Assembly: GCA_965214875.1 (NCBI GenBank)
Contig: OZ243980.1
Span: 310,001-374,000, forward strand
Direction of reading: 5' to 3'
Source of the DNA: CBDAUN01 sp965214875
GTDB taxonomy: Bacteria; Pseudomonadota; Gammaproteobacteria; Arenicellales; JAJDZL01
DNA: 64,000 nt
The notes beneath the pieces were generated by a model. It was not told the DNA's origin and did no database searches. It worked only from the letters and a program-made list of their open reading frames with translations. The position numbers were made by a program, and so were the translations under genes. Positions 1 through 8,096 of this stretch are shown here, piece by piece; within the stretch, counting starts at the first letter, position 1; every line of letters begins with the position of its first letter.

Positions 1-45
1 GCGATTATGCAACCGGTGAAAATGCAGTTCAACCGCAAGAAGTAG
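1..45 (+). CDS. C-terminal end of an unidentified gene (partial)
   Basis: Frame 1 is open from the window edge and closes with TAG at 43-45, giving a 14-residue tail that ends in Asn-Arg-Lys-Lys. This is too short to assign to a family. It could be the end of a real gene running in from the left, or chance. Confidence 0.3.
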   Translation, partial: AIMQPVKMQFNRKK

Positions 46-210
46 CCAGCCCTTGCATCAGACGGTTCCGCCTAATCTTTTTCGCTACTATCGCACTTAA
101 ATCCCGTAATTTACTTGCACATTGTTTATTGAAGAGCGGCGAGATGCATCTTTCTCCAATTCCGAAGATTCAACTTGAAAACCTCAGCCATTGCCGGATA
201 GAATAGAACA

Positions 211-468
211 ATGACAATCGCCGCTGAACAAGAATTGGCGAAACAAATCGCTGTGCTGGAGCAGACCATGGAAACCCATAAGCAAGAGTACAAGACCGAC
301 ATAGCCCGGCTAGCCGAGCAGATAGCCAAGCGGGATATTGAACGAGATGCCGAGGCTCATAAGCGCGACAAGGACAATCTGCGCTGGCAAATCGGGTTGT
401 GGGTGGCCGCAATTGTCATTCTCGGTTTTATCATTCGGTTTCCGGGCGTTCCCGCGGTTACAAACTAG
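211..468 (+). CDS. Small coiled-coil protein with C-terminal membrane anchor
   Basis: An 85-residue protein. Residues 1-58 are charged, rich in Glu, Lys, Gln and Ala with heptad-like spacing, so a coiled coil is likely. Residues 61-77 are hydrophobic and would form one membrane helix close to the C-terminus. This tail-anchored layout resembles small DUF1640/CCDC90-like proteins, but I cannot assign a family. The Shine-Dalgarno sequence is weak. The gene stands alone, and its function is unknown. Confidence 0.6.
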   Translation: MTIAAEQELAKQIAVLEQTMETHKQEYKTDIARLAEQIAKRDIERDAEAHKRDKDNLRWQIGLWVAAIVILGFIIRFPGVPAVTN

Positions 469-663
469 AAACTGCTCCTGCGCGACAAGGAAAAGCATCG
501 CTGTTTCCCTGCTTGTCCGATAAGTCCGATTGCCGGATATTATTTTGATTCCAGCACTGTTCGCCCTACCTTCCTTCGGATTCAAGCATTCCCAGACCGC
601 CCGCATTGATCTTGGCTTTGCCGCGATTATGACGCAAGCCGCACCCCAAGACATTTGGCAAGG

Positions 664-864
664 TTACAGCTGCAAACCTTGTTGTGCCGCGAGATCTACC
701 TTGTAACTTTCGATGGAATCAATGACTGCCTGTAGATTCCCCTGCACCCATTCGTGCTTGTTGGAGAAGCTGTTATGGATGTATGCCTCGATTTCGCGAA
801 AATGAAGAATTTCCGATTTGAATTGAGATGTTGCCAAAAGTAGTGCTTCACGGGAGAGCGACAT
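664..864 (-). CDS. Small hypothetical protein
   Basis: A 66-residue, mostly helical, mildly acidic protein with no signal peptide or membrane segment. No family is recognised. It lies upstream of nothing on its own strand, has no clear ribosome binding site, and could be a chance frame. It is kept because its composition is protein-like. Confidence 0.35.
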   Translation of the reverse strand: MSLSREALLLATSQFKSEILHFREIEAYIHNSFSNKHEWVQGNLQAVIDSIESYKVDLAAQQGLQL

Positions 865-1041
865 TCAAGCGGCCACTTGGTCGTTCGGCTTATGTCAGCA
901 GTGCGGCCATGTCGGGGCGCATGTATTGTTGCGCACTTCCACCTATCATGTTGAATGGCGCATACGTCGATTCCTTGCACTGATGCTATTGGAAGACTGC
1001 CGGCGCGAGGCGGCTGAGGCATTGTGCAAATTCCCTGCTGT

Positions 1042-1782
1042 TCAGCAGGATGTCTGGTTGCGGACCTCCAAAACCGCCGCTTGCAGTGCTTGTTCATCCG
1101 CTAGGTAGTAGTTCTTGACCGGCTCCAATGCGTCGCTGCTCAGCTGATAAACAAGCGGGACACCTGTAGGGATGTTGAGTTGCGCAATCTCTGCATCTGA
1201 AATCCTGTCAAGATGCTTCACCAACGCACGCAAACTGTTGCCATGCCCCACGATTAGCACCCGCTTTCCATTTTCAAGCAGCGGGCAAACCACTTCGTGC
1301 CAGTATTCGACGACTCTCACGAATGTATCTTGCAAGGACTCTGCAGCCGGAACCTGGATGCCCTCGAAAACTGCTTCATGCTCGGATTGGCGTTGCTCCG
1401 CTTCGCTTAGTGCTGGCGGACGCACGGAATAGCCGCGCCGCCATTGGTGAACCTGCTCTGCGCCATGCTTTTCCATCATCTCTTTCTTGTTCAAGCCTTG
1501 CAGCGCGCCGTAGTGCCGTTCGTTCAAACGCCAGTCCTTTTGAATCGGCAACGCGGCTTGGCCCATCTGGTCAAGCACGATTTCCAGCGTCCTGGTGCAC
1601 CGGGTCAATATCGAGGTCAAGGCCAAGTCGAATTGGTAGCCTTTTTGCTTTAGAGCTTGTCCGGCCTGCTCGGCTTCCTTAACTCCGCGAGGCGACAGAT
1701 CGACATTCACCCAGCCGGTAAAGCGGTTCTCCAAATTCCACTGACTTTGGCCATGCCGAATCAGTACAAGATCAATCGTCAT
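1042..1782 (-). CDS. gpmA: 2,3-bisphosphoglycerate-dependent phosphoglycerate mutase
   Basis: Interconverts 3- and 2-phosphoglycerate in glycolysis and gluconeogenesis, in the cytosol. The protein has 246 residues, the usual dPGM length. The phosphohistidine motif Leu-Ile-Arg-His-Gly is at the N-terminus (His10), the Arg-Leu-Asn-Glu-Arg-His-Tyr-Gly segment carries Glu88, and the second catalytic His180 is in Val-Gly-His-Gly-Asn. The start ATG overlaps the stop of rdgB by 4 bp (1779-1782), so the two are translationally coupled. It is the last gene of an rph-rdgB-gpmA operon. Confidence 0.95.
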   Translation of the reverse strand: MTIDLVLIRHGQSQWNLENRFTGWVNVDLSPRGVKEAEQAGQALKQKGYQFDLALTSILTRCTRTLEIVLDQMGQAALPIQKDWRLNERHYGALQGLNKKEMMEKHGAEQVHQWRRGYSVRPPALSEAEQRQSEHEAVFEGIQVPAAESLQDTFVRVVEYWHEVVCPLLENGKRVLIVGHGNSLRALVKHLDRISDAEIAQLNIPTGVPLVYQLSSDALEPVKNYYLADEQALQAAVLEVRNQTSC

Positions 1783-2390
1783 TTATTCAGCTGCTCCTTA
1801 AGCTTCTTCACCATCGAACGCAATGCTTTGGACCGATGGCTGATGCGGTTTTTTTCCTTTACCGGCAACTCGGCCAAGGTGCGGCTCAGTTTTGGAATCC
1901 ACACGACTGGATCGTATCCGAATCCAAATTCACCCTGGGCATGGCTATGGACGATACCGCTCAGTTCGCCTTCGGCAATGATTGGGGACGGGTCGCGGCC
2001 ATGTTGCAAATAGACGATGACACAGCGAAATCTGCAGTTGCGTTGATCCAACTCGACCGATTCCATTGCCTTCATCAATGCATCGATATTGCGCTGATCA
2101 TTGGCCCCGGCCCCGGCATATCGCGCGGAAAGCACCCCTGGCGCGCCATCTAGCGCATCAACCATCAAGCCGGAATCATCGGCTATCGCCGGCAGCCCGG
2201 TAGCGCGCGCTGCGTTTCGTGCCTTGATCAATGCGTTTTCGACGAACGTCAGGCCGTCCTCGGACGCTTCTTCAACGCCGAAGTCTGCTTGTGGCAGCGC
2301 GTTTAGCGGTGTCGATGCGAGCATTCGATTGATTTCTATGATCTTTCCGGAATTGTTGCTGGCTAGAACAATGGTGCTTGGCAAAGTCAT
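1779..2390 (-). CDS. rdgB: XTP/dITP diphosphatase (Ham1/RdgB family)
   Basis: Hydrolyses non-canonical purine nucleotides (dITP, XTP) to monophosphates and so keeps them out of DNA. At 203 residues it is of typical length. The substrate-binding Ser-Asn-Asn-Ser-Gly-Lys is at residues 11-16, followed by Asp-Asp-Ser-Gly-Leu with the catalytic Asp, Gly-Phe-Gly-Tyr-Asp-Pro, and Ser-His-Arg near the C-terminus. It overlaps rph upstream by 4 bp and gpmA downstream by 4 bp. The rph-rdgB pairing is common in proteobacteria. Confidence 0.95.
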   Translation of the reverse strand: MTLPSTIVLASNNSGKIIEINRMLASTPLNALPQADFGVEEASEDGLTFVENALIKARNAARATGLPAIADDSGLMVDALDGAPGVLSARYAGAGANDQRNIDALMKAMESVELDQRNCRFRCVIVYLQHGRDPSPIIAEGELSGIVHSHAQGEFGFGYDPVVWIPKLSRTLAELPVKEKNRISHRSKALRSMVKKLKEQLNK

Positions 2391-3115
2391 GTCAAATCTT
2401 GGGCCAGGCTGTGCCGCTGTATTTCGATCAATTTTTCAATGCCGGCTTTTCCAAGAGCGGCCATTTCTACCATCTGCTCTATAGTAAAAGCTTCGCGTTC
2501 TGCGGTCCCTTGAGCCTCGATGATTCTTCCTTCGCTGTTCATGACGAAATTCATATCGGTTTGCGCTGAGCTATCCTCCGAATAGTCTAGGTCAAGCAGA
2601 ATTTGGCCGTCCACGATGCCCGCAGATATGGCGGCTGCTTGACTTGTCATCGGGTTTTCCTTGATGGCGTTGTCAGCGAGAAGGTGATTGACCGCATCGA
2701 CTAGAGCGACATAGCCGCCAGTTATGGAGGCGCAGCGCGTGCCGCCGTCTGCCTGCAACACGTCGCAGTCGACAATGATGGTTCGCTCTCCTAGCTTCGA
2801 CAGATCGATGCATGCGCGAAGACTGCGCCCGAGCAGCCGCTGAATCTCCATGGTTCGACCGCCTTGCCTGCCGCGAGAGGCTTCGCGAGCACTTCGGATT
2901 TTGGTCGATCCGGGCAGCAGGCTGTATTCGCCGGTTACCCAGCCCTGGTTTTTGCCGCGCAAGTGGAACGGCACTCGATTGTCAATGCTCGCAGTGCACA
3001 GCACATGGGTGTTGCCAGCTCTGATTAGCGTTGACCCGGCTGCATTGCGGGTAAAGCCGCGGACAATCGATGTTTCGCGAATTTCATTATGGCTTCGATT
3101 TAAGTGGCGCTGCAT
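2387..3115 (-). CDS. rph: Ribonuclease PH
   Basis: A phosphorolytic 3'-5' exoribonuclease that trims tRNA precursors. From the ATG at 3115 the protein has 242 residues, close to the usual 238. I chose this start over upstream ATG codons because it matches where the family begins (a short Arg-rich lead before the conserved Arg-Gly-Phe-Thr). Family motifs visible are Gly-Glu-Tyr-Ser-Leu-Leu-Pro-Gly-Ser, an Arg-rich loop, and Asp-Cys-Asp-Val-Leu-Gln-Ala-Asp-Gly-Gly-Thr-Arg. First gene of the rph-rdgB-gpmA operon. Confidence 0.94.
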   Translation of the reverse strand: MQRHLNRSHNEIRETSIVRGFTRNAAGSTLIRAGNTHVLCTASIDNRVPFHLRGKNQGWVTGEYSLLPGSTKIRSAREASRGRQGGRTMEIQRLLGRSLRACIDLSKLGERTIIVDCDVLQADGGTRCASITGGYVALVDAVNHLLADNAIKENPMTSQAAAISAGIVDGQILLDLDYSEDSSAQTDMNFVMNSEGRIIEAQGTAEREAFTIEQMVEMAALGKAGIEKLIEIQRHSLAQDLT

Positions 3116-3185
3116 GTCCGTCGTGCCTTGGTTGCGGTCCATTGATTCACAATAGCAGGCTGCGAACCTGACTTTGCGCAAGCGA

Positions 3186-4088
3186 TTAGCTGCGCGACCA
3201 CAAAATCGGAAACCAGTCTGACCGCATGCTGTCGCCTGGCACTAGGTTCAGTCCGCTGTAGGACGGAGAAGTTTCGTTGTTGCGCTTGCAGTAGACCACG
3301 TCATCGCCGAGCCAGCGTGTTGAAACCGCCCGCCGGCGCGTCTTGACCTCGTTGGCGGTGGTGCCATGCACAGTCCGAAAGTTGAACGCGATGCAGTCGC
3401 CAGGCTCCAAATCCCATGCGAGTATATCTTGCCCAGGCAGGTCGGCATCGACCTCGGACATGATCTCCATATCCAGCTCCGCCCCTTCGAATCGTGCGCC
3501 ATCCAAGAATGCGACGGGCTGGAAAAGCCGCTGCCAAAGATGCGACCCGCGAATGAATTGCACGGCAACATCGGCCGGTGACGAGTCCAGCGCGATATAG
3601 AGACTGACAGTCTTGCGCCCGTCGACGCAGTAGTAGGGCAAGTCCTGGTGCCACGGTGTTGCGTGCTGGGTTCCCGGCTCCTTGCAAAACGCATGCTCGT
3701 GAAAAAACTGCGCTTTTTCAGACTGCATCAATTGTCCTGCCATTGATGCGGCGCATGAGCGAGTGATGTGTTCGAGGTATTCCGGTATCAGCAGCCAGTT
3801 GCAATAGCTGTCGAAAAATCGGCCCGGCGCGCCGTCGGGGACACTTTCGCAGGGAAAGGCATAGCGTTGCGGATGCTTCATATTGCGCTGTAGTCCAGCG
3901 CGAAGTGGATCAACCCAGTCTTCGAACGCACCTCGCAAAATGGTTGCCCCATCGGCTTGGTAGCTGTCGATCGCAACCGGGTCAGGCATCCAGTCGAGAC
4001 ACTGATCGGTTTCGATTGCAGGAAAAGGGTCGGGTTGCCAGGAAATCGTGATCTGATTATTGGATTTTAGCTGGGTTTGGGTTTGCAT
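3186..4088 (-). CDS. Phytanoyl-CoA dioxygenase (PhyH) family protein
   Basis: A predicted non-haem Fe(II)/2-oxoglutarate oxygenase of 300 residues from the ATG at 4088. The iron triad is visible: His147-x-Asp149 in Trp-His-Gln-Asp, and the distal His241 in Thr-Val-His-Gly-Thr, followed about 11 residues later by an Arg run that would bind 2-oxoglutarate. The open frame reaches 4319, but that extension is low-complexity and lacks family similarity, and a GAGG lies upstream of 4088. The substrate is unknown; the family covers lipids, ectoine precursors and antibiotics. It stands alone downstream of rph. Confidence 0.85.
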   Translation of the reverse strand: MQTQTQLKSNNQITISWQPDPFPAIETDQCLDWMPDPVAIDSYQADGATILRGAFEDWVDPLRAGLQRNMKHPQRYAFPCESVPDGAPGRFFDSYCNWLLIPEYLEHITRSCAASMAGQLMQSEKAQFFHEHAFCKEPGTQHATPWHQDLPYYCVDGRKTVSLYIALDSSPADVAVQFIRGSHLWQRLFQPVAFLDGARFEGAELDMEIMSEVDADLPGQDILAWDLEPGDCIAFNFRTVHGTTANEVKTRRRAVSTRWLGDDVVYCKRNNETSPSYSGLNLVPGDSMRSDWFPILWSRS

Positions 4089-4443
4089 TTGCGATTGCCC
4101 TCGAAGGTTGAGCCAAGCGGCTTGTGACAGCTGTGTACAGGTTGAGCCATTATGCAGCTTTCGATTCGACAGTTGGGACGGCAGCATTGCTTTCAACTTG
4201 ACCGCACATTGTACTGCCCGAGCCACATGCTGGTTGGATTTCCGGCAAAATATGGTTGAACGCAGTATCCGCCTGAAATTCGGAACACCTGGCTTTTGTC
4301 GAAGTTGCTTCTTAAGCAACCGCTTCGCAAAATAATCTCATTGCCGAAGCCGGACACAACCGCGCCGGAATAGCCTGTCTTATCTGCGAAGATGGATGCG
4401 TGTTGCTTGGTTTGCTCTACATCGCTTGTCGATTTTTTTCTGA
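4089..4443. other. Intergenic stretch, nothing identified
   Basis: About 355 bp between the PhyH-like gene and the PcfJ-like gene. It must hold the promoter of the PhyH-like gene. No RNA gene, repeat or convincing small frame was seen. Confidence 0.5.
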
Positions 4444-5553
4444 CTATGCCTCTGACAAAAGCAGGCGGGCGACTTCAGGGTCGCCTTCAGTCAATGTGTG
4501 CAGGTCGGCATCCGTGAGGTGGTTCCACTCGCTATTGGCATACCAGCCATAGCCGGCTTCGGCGACGCTGTCTTGCGCCGGCAAATCCCACAGCTGATTC
4601 GCGGCATCCGTGCCATCGTCGGTTTTTGTGCGCTTGAATTGCGACCAGTACTTGCTGCTTCCTTGATCATCTTGCGTTGCGATGATGACTTCGCCGGTGT
4701 CGGAAAACATCCAAATCCAATGGATGCTTGAGCCGATTTTCAAAGGCTTGGCAGGGGGCACCCCGAAACGGAATGCCTCCAAAGCGCCATTTTCGATGAA
4801 AAGCCTGTCGTCCCCACCTCGGATGTCGAGAGCGTCCTGAATGCGAAAAACCAACGATCGCTCAAGCCTCGGGAAGGATTTGCTCTTGCCTTCGATCTGT
4901 ACAATTTCACGGGATTGCGTGCTGATTTCAATCAGGTATATTGGGCTCTTGTTCTCCCTGAATGCCCAAAATTCAACTAGTCCATCGCGGACAGCCATTG
5001 CATAGTCGCACGCGCATCGATGGTTTGCTGCGCAGTTTTCAAGGGTTTGGCCGATTTTCTGGATATGCCTGACCGAGCGAAGCTCCTGCAAATCGAAGCC
5101 ATCGCCAAGTTCGATGTTCGATTCTTCGGCTTCGCGCATCAGCTCGGCGGCTTCGAAGTGCCGCTTTGCAAGGCGCTTGTTTGCTCGAATCGCCTGCGTT
5201 CGAAGTCGAATGAGTCTTTCGACAATTTCTGGAAACTTTAGATGAAGTGCGCACTTGCAGGTCTTGCGGGCATTTCGTCGCACGGTTGAGTCATCATGGT
5301 TTTGAAGTTTCACTGCGTTGTCGAACCATTGGCAGGCGTAGTAGGCTGTCCGGGCGGATTGAGGCTTGATGTGCGCTCCGTCTTTGTTTTCGGGCAGTGC
5401 CAGCCAGTCCTGGCCCTTCTTTCGAAATGCCTTGGCCACATCGGTTTCGGACTTGCCGTGCAGTTCGCGGGTCTGAGTCTTGCCGTATAGCCATAGAAGC
5501 TTTCGTTCCAAGGCGATTCTGCTAGGCTGAATCTTCAACACTCGTGTCTGCAC
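4444..5553 (-). CDS. PcfJ-like protein of unknown function
   Basis: A 369-residue soluble protein. Residues about 165-215 (Glu-Asn-Cys-Ala, then Tyr-Ala-x-Ala-Val-Arg-Asp-Gly, then an Ile-Glu-Ile strand) resemble the PcfJ-like domain first noted on conjugative plasmids and prophages. The N-terminal 150 residues are basic, with a long helical Arg/Lys/Glu stretch at 110-140. The C-terminal third holds repeated Trp and Asp residues and may bind a partner. There are no operon partners and no mobile-element genes beside it. The family call is tentative and the role unknown. Confidence 0.6.
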   Translation of the reverse strand: MQTRVLKIQPSRIALERKLLWLYGKTQTRELHGKSETDVAKAFRKKGQDWLALPENKDGAHIKPQSARTAYYACQWFDNAVKLQNHDDSTVRRNARKTCKCALHLKFPEIVERLIRLRTQAIRANKRLAKRHFEAAELMREAEESNIELGDGFDLQELRSVRHIQKIGQTLENCAANHRCACDYAMAVRDGLVEFWAFRENKSPIYLIEISTQSREIVQIEGKSKSFPRLERSLVFRIQDALDIRGGDDRLFIENGALEAFRFGVPPAKPLKIGSSIHWIWMFSDTGEVIIATQDDQGSSKYWSQFKRTKTDDGTDAANQLWDLPAQDSVAEAGYGWYANSEWNHLTDADLHTLTEGDPEVARLLLSEA

Positions 5554-5824
5554 CTGTTGCGGGAAGCAGAATGCTTCGGAATAACCATATGCCTCATTCA
5601 GTTGAGCGATATGATGAGCTTGCTGGCCGCGTTTCGAAAATAGCCAGACAAGTTTGGGTTGAATCGAACTGATCGTGTATTTGGCAATTTTTATCTCGCC
5701 ACGCCAATTTTATTTTACCGTGTCGCGGGCATGACGAATGAGCTTCCGAACGAGGCTCCATGGCTGGCTACTCATGCTAAACAATCACTTGCATTTTGCA
5801 TCTGCGAAACATCATTGATAGACG

Positions 5825-6217
5825 TCATAAAAGAATGGCTCCTGATAGTTTGGCGGCGGTTTTGTCGAACGTGTAAAGTTTCCCATCACCTAGCCTTGTG
5901 CTAGCCGCAACAATCATCCGGTCTGAGAATTCCGCTCCACCACATCGGTAATCTTCAGCGGCGCGAACAACATCTGACGCGTTCTCTATATGCAGCTCTT
6001 CAGTGGCAGTCAATGCCAAAAAAATGTCGGCTATCGAATCTCGGGAGAACTGGTAACACCGGTCTAGCGCCCACGACAACTCAACTAGCACCTCTCGACA
6101 CACAAACCCTGGATCATCCGCTGTCAAAGTCGCAATAAACGATCTAGCCGCCTCGGCTTGGGCGCGGTCGTCATTGACTAGATACCGGATGATAACGTTG
6201 GTATCGAGCGACCTCAC
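5825..6217 (-). CDS. vapC: PIN-domain toxin (VapC family)
   Basis: A likely site-specific RNase of a type II toxin-antitoxin pair. At 130 residues it is of normal PIN length. The acidic metal-binding residues are present: Asp5 in Leu-Asp-Thr-Asn, Glu42 or Glu46 in Arg-Glu-Val-Leu-Val-Glu, Asp99 in Phe-Ser-Asp-Arg and Asp118 in Thr-Phe-Asp-Lys. The start overlaps the antitoxin stop by 4 bp (6214-6217). The catalytic set looks intact, so the toxin is probably active. Confidence 0.88.
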   Translation of the reverse strand: MRSLDTNVIIRYLVNDDRAQAEAARSFIATLTADDPGFVCREVLVELSWALDRCYQFSRDSIADIFLALTATEELHIENASDVVRAAEDYRCGGAEFSDRMIVAASTRLGDGKLYTFDKTAAKLSGAILL

Positions 6218-6450
6218 CCTTTAGATGCTCCATCCGCAATTGCCTTTTCCATTTCTTCAAGCGTTACGGGATGGCCTCCGTACGGAAATGCTCCGAAAAG
6301 CCGTGAAACAGGTAGAACCGGGATGATTCTCACCTGCCCGTCCGCCAGTATCACGAATCTCATCTGATCGCCAGGACTAAGATTCAATGCTTTCCGTACA
6401 GGTTTTGGTAGTGTTGTTTGGCCTTTTTGTGAAATTGTCGAATAAAACAT
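6214..6450 (-). CDS. AbrB/MazE-type antitoxin
   Basis: A 78-residue antitoxin from the ATG at 6450 (a TTG at 6459 is less likely). The N-terminal swapped-hairpin AbrB domain is recognisable in Ser-Gln-Lys-Gly-Gln-Thr-Thr-Leu-Pro-Lys-Pro-Val-Arg and Leu-Ser-Pro-Gly-Asp. The C-terminal 35 residues would wrap the PIN toxin. It is expected to repress its own promoter, and the AT-rich DNA at 6451-6540 is the obvious place for the operator. Confidence 0.85.
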   Translation of the reverse strand: MFYSTISQKGQTTLPKPVRKALNLSPGDQMRFVILADGQVRIIPVLPVSRLFGAFPYGGHPVTLEEMEKAIADGASKG

Positions 6451-7052
6451 AATATGCAAATATACATGACTAAAATCATATTATTTTTAGTTTATCAAAT
6501 ATTTTTAAATTATTCTTTACTTTTAACAGAAAATAAGAATATATGATGCTCCAAATCGGCAATTAGACCGTAAAACCAGCTAGATAAGTCGTGCAAGTCG
6601 CCTGATTTCAAGCATGATTCTTGCCAGATCGTTCTGCTGGCGCATGTTTGCTGCGGGATTGCGGGATAATCTTGCTGAACCCTCGAACACGATACAGGGT
6701 TATCCTTGTTCGCCCTCACTCTCTTTTTGGTGCCGGCTTTACGGTGAAAGATATATTGCTACCGTACGTTCAGAGGCACTTCCAGCGAGGCATTTGATAG
6801 TAAAATCTAGTGCGAGCTCTTTTGAACTTTCGGAGTAAAGATCTTGCATACGTCGCAAGCTGCAACTGTGCGACTCTACAAGTGATCAACCAGAATTTCA
6901 GACTCGATGCAGCGGTGCTTGCAATATCAGCGCACATGCGGTTCAAGTCGTTTGCAATTTTTGCCTGAGCGGATTGATTTCGATAAATGCCGCAACCGTC
7001 TCACGATACGTAAAGAACAAAATGCTGTCGCTTGACTAATTTGACGATCAAA
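6451..7052. other. AT-rich intergenic region between VapBC and the RND operon
   Basis: About 600 bp. The first 90 bp are strongly A+T-rich, with runs such as TTATTTTTAG and TATTTTTAAATTATT, unlike the flanks, and must hold the divergent vapBC promoter. The remainder has no convincing frame; predicted peptides on both strands are short and Cys/Ser-rich. No RNA gene was recognised. Confidence 0.5.
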
Positions 7053-8096
7053 ATGACTCGATTTCGCTTTGTTGCATTAATTGTGGCCGGAGTCGCCTGC
7101 GCACCTCCATCCATCGCGCAAAAGGAACCTCAATTGGTAAAATTGATGACAGTCGAAGTGCCGTCGACACAGGTAACGCGGCAGTTTTTCGGCAAGGCGG
7201 TGGCGCGGCAAACGGTCGATCTTGCGTTTCAGACCTCAGGGCAAATTGTTCTTTTTCCGGTTATAGAGGGCAGCACGATAAAACGCGGCGAATTGATCGC
7301 TCAATTCGATTTGGAGCCGTTCAGACTGGCTGTTGAGCAGGCGCAGCTCAGAAGGGATCAAGCAAAGCGGCGTACTGACCGACTGCGCAAACTTCAAGGC
7401 GGCGCTGCCAGCCGGGAAAATTACGAAGATGCGGCTACCGAAGCAAACCTTGCCGAGGTCGCTCTGCGCAAATCGGAGCGCGATTTGGAGAACGCCACGC
7501 TATATGCGCCATTTGAAGCTCTGGTTGCAAATCGCAAGACCGCAAATTTTGCTACCGTGCGAGCGGGCGACCCAGTCGTGCGGCTGCACGATATGTCAGA
7601 GCTTCGCATCGAAATCGAAGTTCCCGAAATTCTGTTTCAGCGCGCCGGACGCGACCAGGGCGTATCAATCGACGCAATATTTCCCGCAATCGACGCTAAA
7701 TACCCGGTCGAAGTGCGCGAGTATACTGCCGAAACTTCCAGAATCGGCCAGACGTACCGAGTAACGCTGGGCATGAAACCCCCTGAAGAGCTTATTGTTC
7801 TGCCAGGCTCGTCGGTAACAATACTAGCGACCCTGAATGATGCTGAGCGACGCATTCATCTGCCATCGACAGCGATCGCAACTGCCGCAGACGGGACTAC
7901 TTCAGTTATGGTGTTCAAGCAGGATTCTGGCGACGAAGGCACTTTGTCCGCACAGCCTGTTGGTCTCGAAGTGGGTCGCGATGGAAGCTTTCGAGTCGTC
8001 AGCGGCCTTGAACCTGGAACACGCATAGTCGCAGCTGGCGCAAGTTCTTTGCGCGATGGCGACCGTGTCAAGTGGTTCCAGGGATTTGCAAACTGA
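7053..8096 (+). CDS. RND efflux periplasmic adaptor (HlyD/MFP family)
   Basis: A membrane fusion protein of 347 residues that links an inner-membrane RND pump to an outer-membrane channel. The N-terminus is a signal peptide (basic start, hydrophobic core, Ala-rich end before Gln-Lys-Glu-Pro). Next come a biotinyl-lipoyl half (Gly-Gln-Ile-Val...Gly-x-x-Ile-Lys-Arg-Gly), a helical hairpin (about 95-145) and the beta-barrel (from about 190). I use the ATG at 7053 because the TTG at 7032 would put a polar stretch ahead of the signal. The pump gene overlaps its 3' end. Confidence 0.9.
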   Translation: MTRFRFVALIVAGVACAPPSIAQKEPQLVKLMTVEVPSTQVTRQFFGKAVARQTVDLAFQTSGQIVLFPVIEGSTIKRGELIAQFDLEPFRLAVEQAQLRRDQAKRRTDRLRKLQGGAASRENYEDAATEANLAEVALRKSERDLENATLYAPFEALVANRKTANFATVRAGDPVVRLHDMSELRIEIEVPEILFQRAGRDQGVSIDAIFPAIDAKYPVEVREYTAETSRIGQTYRVTLGMKPPEELIVLPGSSVTILATLNDAERRIHLPSTAIATAADGTTSVMVFKQDSGDEGTLSAQPVGLEVGRDGSFRVVSGLEPGTRIVAAGASSLRDGDRVKWFQGFAN